From: RGIG7213 sp045657205
GTDB taxonomy: Bacteria > Bacillota > Clostridia > Oscillospirales > CAG-272
Reading direction: 5' to 3'
Length of the DNA: 10,646 nucleotides
NCBI GenBank assembly: GCA_045657205.1
Contig: JAZOSS010000029.1
Location: forward strand, 1-10,646
The notes under the pieces are model-generated. The model was given only the letters and a program-made list of their open reading frames with translations. It ran no database searches and was not told the DNA's origin. Every line of letters begins with the position of its first letter. The stretch's first letter is position 1. A program made the position numbers and the translations under genes. Positions 6,175-10,646 of this stretch are shown here, in pieces.

Positions 6175-7509
6175 TCATCTCAATCTGCGTCTTCTTTTTT
6201 TCATTTTATGCTTTACTGCAGCCGATATCAATACATATGCAATAAGAAGCAAGATAAATATCAAAACTGTCACTATAAAACGTCTGCTCGTCGTAAACTC
6301 TTCTATACGGTCAAGTGCATACAGTATATTGTTTCTCGAAACGGGATCTTTCGTTACAAGATCTGCACGGCACAGCTCCTGTCCTTCGTACGACACGATA
6401 ACCTGTCCTTCCGCGCGGCCTTCCTCTACGGGTGCCGAAAGCTCCTCATCGTACACTACTATCGAATACTCGAGATCTTTTTTTACGTCAAGAGAAAGCG
6501 GAAGATAAAGTGTAACGTCAGCCTCCGGAACAAGTCCAACGGTATCAGTCGTTGAATTGTACTTTACGGCAATCTCACTCATCAGCTTTTTCGTACTGAG
6601 TACGTCAACAAATCCGAAGCCTTCCTCCGCATATTCAAGCATTGAAACGGCATCGTAGCACACTTCGTTTTCATCGCTTTCCGACACGCCTCCGCCGTAA
6701 AACGCCATATAATACGTCATACCGCCGCGCTGTGCGGAAACGAGCAAAACGTCACCACTTTCATCCGTCGAGCCGTAGCAAAGTCCCGTAACACCTTCTG
6801 TTTTATATCTCGTATCTCTGTAGGCACTGACAAGGTGATTTCTCGAAAGAACCGTCCTTGTCGTCGAATATTTTGTTTTGGGGATTATATATTTGTCCTT
6901 ACTCGTTATGTCCGTAAGTCCTTTGACACCTGCGGCATATCTTGCGATCTTTATCTGGTCGTAAAGAGTCGTCGTCATTCCGTCGGCGTAAAGTCCCGTT
7001 ACGTTTTTATATGTCGTGTTGACGGCTCCCGCCTCTTTTGCCTTTTTGTTCATAAGGTCGATAAAGTCGTTTATATTACCTGTGTAAAGTCTTGCCAGAA
7101 CCATTGCCGCATCGTTTGCACCGCCCATAAGCGTTGCGTGAAGCAGGTCGTTTATCGTAACTGTTTCACCGACTTCAAGATATATGACGCGTCCGCCAAC
7201 ACCTTCGAGCAATTCCCTTGTCATCGTAACTTCTTCATTCAGTCTGTCACAGTAAAGATCAAGCGCAACAGCACCCGCCATAAGCTTTGCAAAGGCTGAT
7301 ACATGTATCAGTTCGTTTGCACCCTTTGCATACATATACTGCTGTCTGTCTTCGCAGTACAGTACCGCATTCGGTGACAGTGCCTGCACGCTTTCATCAG
7401 CAGGGATGACGTAGTCCTTTACCTCGACTTCGGCAAAACAAGCCAAAGCCGAGGCAAGTATCATACAGATGCACAAATAAACTGCAAATACTGATTTTAA
7501 ATATCTCAT
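6175..7509 (-). CDS. D-Ala-D-Ala carboxypeptidase-like protein (S11 fold), probable pseudoenzyme
   Basis: A 444-residue envelope protein with a signal peptide (about 1-26, cleavage likely after CFA), an S11 carboxypeptidase-like domain (about 40-290), a PBP5-C-like beta domain (about 297-396), one C-terminal membrane helix (411-431) and an Arg/Lys-rich cytosolic tail. Genuine S11 enzymes trim pentapeptides in peptidoglycan. Here the three active-site motifs are altered: SxxK reads AFAK (72-75, Ala for the nucleophile Ser), SxN reads GAN (130-132), and in the block VTGLCYGSTDESG (240-252), which aligns with the usual VDGLKTGYTEEAG, KTG reads CYG. The surroundings, such as NDAA after GAN and NVTGL at 169-173, keep the family pattern, so the fold is likely intact. 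The protein may bind peptidoglycan or a partner rather than cleave. Ser71 lies one position off and a shifted active site cannot be formally excluded. The ATG starts one base after the glnA stop, and I see no Shine-Dalgarno, so translation probably depends on glnA. Confidence 0.85.
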   Translation of the reverse strand: MRYLKSVFAVYLCICMILASALACFAEVEVKDYVIPADESVQALSPNAVLYCEDRQQYMYAKGANELIHVSAFAKLMAGAVALDLYCDRLNEEVTMTRELLEGVGGRVIYLEVGETVTINDLLHATLMGGANDAAMVLARLYTGNINDFIDLMNKKAKEAGAVNTTYKNVTGLYADGMTTTLYDQIKIARYAAGVKGLTDITSKDKYIIPKTKYSTTRTVLSRNHLVSAYRDTRYKTEGVTGLCYGSTDESGDVLLVSAQRGGMTYYMAFYGGGVSESDENEVCYDAVSMLEYAEEGFGFVDVLSTKKLMSEIAVKYNSTTDTVGLVPEADVTLYLPLSLDVKKDLEYSIVVYDEELSAPVEEGRAEGQVIVSYEGQELCRADLVTKDPVSRNNILYALDRIEEFTTSRRFIVTVLIFILLLIAYVLISAAVKHKMKKRRRRLR

Positions 7510-7510
7510 T

Positions 7511-9619
7511 TTAATTAAGACTGAACAACAGCTTTCCGTACGTAGGATAAGTAAGAACGTCAGCGGGGATCAAAGGCTCTATTTCATCAACTGCCGCACG
7601 GAGATTCTGCATTGCGGGGAATACGTTCGTACGGTAGTACATAGCCTTATCAGCCTTTGCGGAAAATTCCTTCGTCTTTCTGAGTTCATAAAGCAACACA
7701 TCACAGCACTTTGCGATAGTGTCGGTTGCGGAAGAAAGCTTCTTTATCATATCCGTTTCGGCAGAACATTCAAGCTCGGGAAGAACAGTTCTCTTTGCGA
7801 TGACAGTTTCCGAAAGAATACGCGTATATTTAAGCGCGCAGGGCATGATTTCGCGCTTTATCATATCAAGCATGGTGTAGCCTTCTATTTTTATCGTCTT
7901 TCTGTAATTTTCGTACATTATCTCAAGGCGGGAATTAATTTCCGCACGGGAGAATACGCCGAATTTTTCAAACAGTGCGACGTTCTTTTCGCAGTTGAGC
8001 ATCTTTATTGCTTCGGGGGTGGATGCAAGATTCAAAAGACCTCTCTTTTCAGCCTCCTCTATCCACTCGTTTGCATAGTTATTACCGTTGAATATGATGC
8101 GTTTATGTGCTTTTATCGTTTCTCTGAGCATATCAAGAACCGCATCTTCAAAATTCTCACCTGCTGCCATTTTCGCTTCGATGGAATCCGACATACAGCA
8201 AAGTGCATCGGATACCGCCGTATTTATTGCGATATTCGGCTCGGCAACGGAATCGGCAGAGCCGGGCATACGGAATTCAAATTTATTACCCGTAAAAGCA
8301 AACGGAGATGTGCGGTTTCTGTCCGTCGTATCCTTTTTGAAGTGGGGGATTATATGAACGCCCGATTCAAAATCGACACGGTCGCGCTCGTTGTAAAGTG
8401 CATCGTTTTCAACTGCTTCGAGTATTTCGTAAAGCTCGTCGCCGAGGAATATGGAAACGATAGCGGGAGGTGCTTCGGCAGCACCGAGACGGTGGTCGTT
8501 TCCTGCCGTGGCAACGGATATACGCAAAAGATCCTGATGGTCGTCAACCGCTTTTACGACTGCAACAAGGAATACCAAAAACTGTATGTTATCTCTCGGA
8601 GATTTGCCGGGTTTGAGCAGATTTATGCCCGTATCCGTATTAAGTCCCCAGTTGTTGTGCTTACCCGAGCCCGATACGCCCATAAAAGGCTTTTCGTGAA
8701 GCAGGCACGCAAGGTCGTGACGTGCGGCAACTTTTTTCATCGTTTCCATCATAAGCTGGTTTTGGTCGGTTGCGATATTTGCCGTGGTAAACACGGGCGC
8801 AAGCTCGTGCTGTGAGGGGGCTGCCTCGTTGTGCTCCGTTTTTGCAACGACACCGAGACGCCACATTTCCTCGTCAAGATCACGCATAAAACGCTTTACT
8901 CTGTCCTTGATCGTACCGAAATAGTGGTCGTCAAGCTCCTGTCCCTTAGGAGGACGTGCGCCGAACAGCGTTCTTCCCGTAAACACGAGGTCGCGTCTTT
9001 GATCGTAAAGCGACTTATCAACAAGGAAATACTCCTGTTCTGCTCCGAGGTTGGGCGTTACGCGCGTAACGTCCGTTCCGAACAGCTTGAGCATACGTGT
9101 CGCTTCCTTGTTTATTGCCTCCATTGAGCGCAAAAGCGGAGTTTTCTTGTCAAGTGCTTCACCGCCGAAGGAGCAGAATGCCGTGGGGATACACAGCGTA
9201 TCGTCTTTTATAAAAGCGTACGACGAAGGGTCCCACGCCGTATAGCCTCTTGCTTCAAACGTGGCACGCAGACCGCCCGAAGGAAAGGATGACGCATCGG
9301 GCTCGCCTTTTATAAGCTCCTTGCCCGAAAACTCCATAATAACACCGCCGTCCTTCGTGGGAGATATGAAGCTGTCGTGCTTTTCGGCAGTCATTCCCGT
9401 CATAGGCTGGAACCAGTGTGTGAAGTGAGTTGCTCCTTTTTCGATAGCCCAATCCTTCATTGCAGAAGCTATGACGTTTGCAACGGCAGGATCGAGCGCA
9501 CGGCCGTCGTCTATAGTTTTTCTAAGTGATCTATAAGTTTCTTCAGGAAGTCTTTCCCTCATAACAGAGTCATTGAAAACCATGCATCCGAATATTTCGG
9601 GTATGTTTGAAACAGACAT
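7511..9619 (-). CDS. glnA: Type III glutamine synthetase
   Basis: Makes glutamine from glutamate, ammonia and ATP in the cytosol. At 702 residues it has the length typical of GSIII (GlnN, about 700-730), much longer than GSI. Signature blocks are in place: HFTHWFQPMTG (65-75), GAEQEYFLVD (192-201), TEHNEAAPSQHELAPVF (261-277), HEKPFMGVSGSGKHNNWG (308-325) and NRTSPFAFTGNKFEFRMPGS (435-454). These carry the metal-binding Glu/His and the ATP- and glutamate-binding residues. No key residue appears lost, and no frameshift is seen. The ATG at 9617-9619 has AAAGGAA 7 bases upstream, 25 bases after the thiI stop, so both genes probably share a transcript. The carboxypeptidase-like gene follows after one base. 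GSIII is common in Bacteroidetes, cyanobacteria and gut Clostridia. The gene symbol is also written glnN. Confidence 0.96.
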   Translation of the reverse strand: MSVSNIPEIFGCMVFNDSVMRERLPEETYRSLRKTIDDGRALDPAVANVIASAMKDWAIEKGATHFTHWFQPMTGMTAEKHDSFISPTKDGGVIMEFSGKELIKGEPDASSFPSGGLRATFEARGYTAWDPSSYAFIKDDTLCIPTAFCSFGGEALDKKTPLLRSMEAINKEATRMLKLFGTDVTRVTPNLGAEQEYFLVDKSLYDQRRDLVFTGRTLFGARPPKGQELDDHYFGTIKDRVKRFMRDLDEEMWRLGVVAKTEHNEAAPSQHELAPVFTTANIATDQNQLMMETMKKVAARHDLACLLHEKPFMGVSGSGKHNNWGLNTDTGINLLKPGKSPRDNIQFLVFLVAVVKAVDDHQDLLRISVATAGNDHRLGAAEAPPAIVSIFLGDELYEILEAVENDALYNERDRVDFESGVHIIPHFKKDTTDRNRTSPFAFTGNKFEFRMPGSADSVAEPNIAINTAVSDALCCMSDSIEAKMAAGENFEDAVLDMLRETIKAHKRIIFNGNNYANEWIEEAEKRGLLNLASTPEAIKMLNCEKNVALFEKFGVFSRAEINSRLEIMYENYRKTIKIEGYTMLDMIKREIMPCALKYTRILSETVIAKRTVLPELECSAETDMIKKLSSATDTIAKCCDVLLYELRKTKEFSAKADKAMYYRTNVFPAMQNLRAAVDEIEPLIPADVLTYPTYGKLLFSLN

Positions 9620-9644
9620 ATCAAAATTCCTTTCGGTAAATTAA

Positions 9645-10646
9645 TTATTCTTTTCTTTCGTACGTGTACATCGTTTCGTACGCTCTTTGCAAAAGCTCTT
9701 CGGTGTTTATGCGTTGTTCCTGAGCTATTACCTTTTCGATCTCGGGTCTTGTCTTCGGGTGTCTGGGCGTAAATACCGTACAGCAGTCCTCGTAAGGAAG
9801 CACCGAGGTTTCATAAGTATTTATTTTTCTTGAAATTTCAACGATTTCTTCTTTGTCAAGACCAATGCAGGGACGGAAGACGGGCATCGTCACGACGCTG
9901 TCGGTAACGCACAGAGCATCCATCGTCTGCGATGCGACCTGTCCTATACTCTCACCCGTTATAAGGGCTGAGCAGTTGAACTCTTCTGCACATCTTTGTG
10001 CAAGCTTCATCATAAAGCGGCGCAAAAGCAGAGTGAAGTATTCCTCGTCGCACTTATCTCTCAGCTCTTCCTGTATCTCCTTGACGTTTATGACGTGGAG
10101 CGTCGTATGGCCGTTATATTCCGAAACGAGCTCGGCAAGCTTTGCGACTTTATCAAGCGCTCTTTCACTCGTATACGGATACGATTCAAAGTGAAGTGCT
10201 TCTATCTTTACGCCTCTTTTGCATATCATATGACCTGCAACGGGGCTGTCGATTCCGCCCGATAGGAGAAGCAGAGCGCGTCCGTTCGTTCCGACGGGCA
10301 TACCGCCTGCACCTTTTTCCTGATTTGGGTGTATATACGCTTCGTCATCTCTTATTTCGACTCTGATTATTTCATCGGGGTGTCTTACGTCAACTTTTAT
10401 CCCATTTACCGTTTCAAGCACTGCACCGCCGCACTCGTCGCATATCTGCGGGGATGTAAGGGGAAAACGCTTGTCCGCACGCTTTGCCTCGACTTTGAAC
10501 GTTCTGCAGCCTGCAAGCATATCAGGTGCACAGCTTTTGAGTGTGGAAATTATACTTTCCATATTCTTTTCGCACGTTACCGCACGGCTTACGCCGACGA
10601 TGCCGAATATTTTCTTGCACGCATCGTATGCGCCGTCGATATCGCA
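9645..10646 (-). CDS. thiI: tRNA 4-thiouridine sulfurtransferase ThiI (5' end outside the window)
   Basis: Adenylates U8 of tRNA and transfers sulfur to give 4-thiouridine; the same protein can feed sulfur to thiamine thiazole synthesis. The open frame has no stop up to the window edge: codons between 10563 and 10646 read CDIDGAYDACKKIFGIVGVS and onward, matching the N-terminal ferredoxin-like region of ThiI. The ATG at 10560-10562 is therefore internal, and 333 residues of an expected 390-400 are visible. The THUMP domain contains FKVEAKRADKRFPLTS (about 50-65 of the visible part). The PP-loop is SGGIDSP (129-135), followed by ITGESIGQVASQT (229-241) and YEDCCTVFTPRHP (285-297). The protein ends soon after, so it lacks the C-terminal rhodanese domain of the E. 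coli enzyme, as is usual in Gram-positive bacteria; a cysteine desulfurase partner would be expected upstream, outside this window. Confidence 0.95.
   Translation of the reverse strand, partial: CDIDGAYDACKKIFGIVGVSRAVTCEKNMESIISTLKSCAPDMLAGCRTFKVEAKRADKRFPLTSPQICDECGGAVLETVNGIKVDVRHPDEIIRVEIRDDEAYIHPNQEKGAGGMPVGTNGRALLLLSGGIDSPVAGHMICKRGVKIEALHFESYPYTSERALDKVAKLAELVSEYNGHTTLHVINVKEIQEELRDKCDEEYFTLLLRRFMMKLAQRCAEEFNCSALITGESIGQVASQTMDALCVTDSVVTMPVFRPCIGLDKEEIVEISRKINTYETSVLPYEDCCTVFTPRHPKTRPEIEKVIAQEQRINTEELLQRAYETMYTYERKE

Noticed and set aside
7427..7444. Lipobox in the carboxypeptidase-like protein (ALAC around residue 24)
   Set aside because: The -3 residue is Ala rather than Leu/Val/Ile, and a signal peptidase I site after Ala26 fits better, with a C-terminal membrane anchor already present.
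8105..8815. Plus-strand open frame of 236 codons inside the glutamine synthetase gene
   Set aside because: Rich in Cys and Arg and lacking any domain pattern; it is the mirror of a highly conserved coding region.
10560..10562. ATG as the start of thiI
   Set aside because: The frame stays open to the window edge and the extra codons match the N-terminal region of ThiI, so the ATG is internal.

Overview
The window looks like chromosomal DNA from an anaerobic Firmicute, most likely an uncultured member of the Clostridia of the Oscillospiraceae type. The basis is a type III glutamine synthetase, a ThiI without a rhodanese domain, the VTC/DUF4956/CotH cassette, strong AGGAG ribosome binding sites and moderate GC content. 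This is an impression from gene content, not a phylogenetic placement. Every gene I accept is on the minus strand, so transcription runs from high to low coordinates.

In order of transcription, the window opens inside thiI (tRNA 4-thiouridine sulfurtransferase; its 5' end is cut by the right window edge). Next come glnA/glnN (type III glutamine synthetase) and, one base after its stop codon, a secreted membrane-anchored protein with the fold of a D-Ala-D-Ala carboxypeptidase. All three catalytic motifs of that protein appear to be lost. A 65-base gap with a convincing sigma-A promoter then starts a new unit: a VTC-domain protein (polyphosphate polymerase-like, GTG start), a DUF4956 four-helix membrane protein, and a 1029-residue CotH-kinase lipoprotein (TTG start) carrying three lamin-tail domains and a chitobiase-like beta-sandwich. 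The two junctions inside this trio are identical in design: each has an 11-base gap and a TAAGGAG in which the stop codon overlaps the Shine-Dalgarno. Forty-one bases further on, with no visible terminator, is a GMP synthase that has only the ATP-pyrophosphatase and dimerisation domains and lacks the amidotransferase domain found in normal bacterial GuaA.

Between guaA and the left end is a 183-base stretch packed with tiny three-base-loop hairpins and TCATAAC/GTTATGA words in both orientations. Two neighbouring 20-base units differ at just two positions, which compensate each other in the stem. Beyond it is a four-helix-bundle (23S rRNA intervening-sequence-type) gene interrupted by an in-frame TGA at codon 22.

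The most interesting items are the VTC-DUF4956-CotH cassette, a recurrent neighbourhood whose biochemical output is not established and which may modify extracellular proteins or handle polyphosphate at the envelope; the apparently dead carboxypeptidase next to it; the split-type GMP synthase; and the covarying hairpin repeats. I see no CRISPR array, rRNA, tRNA, transposase or phage gene.
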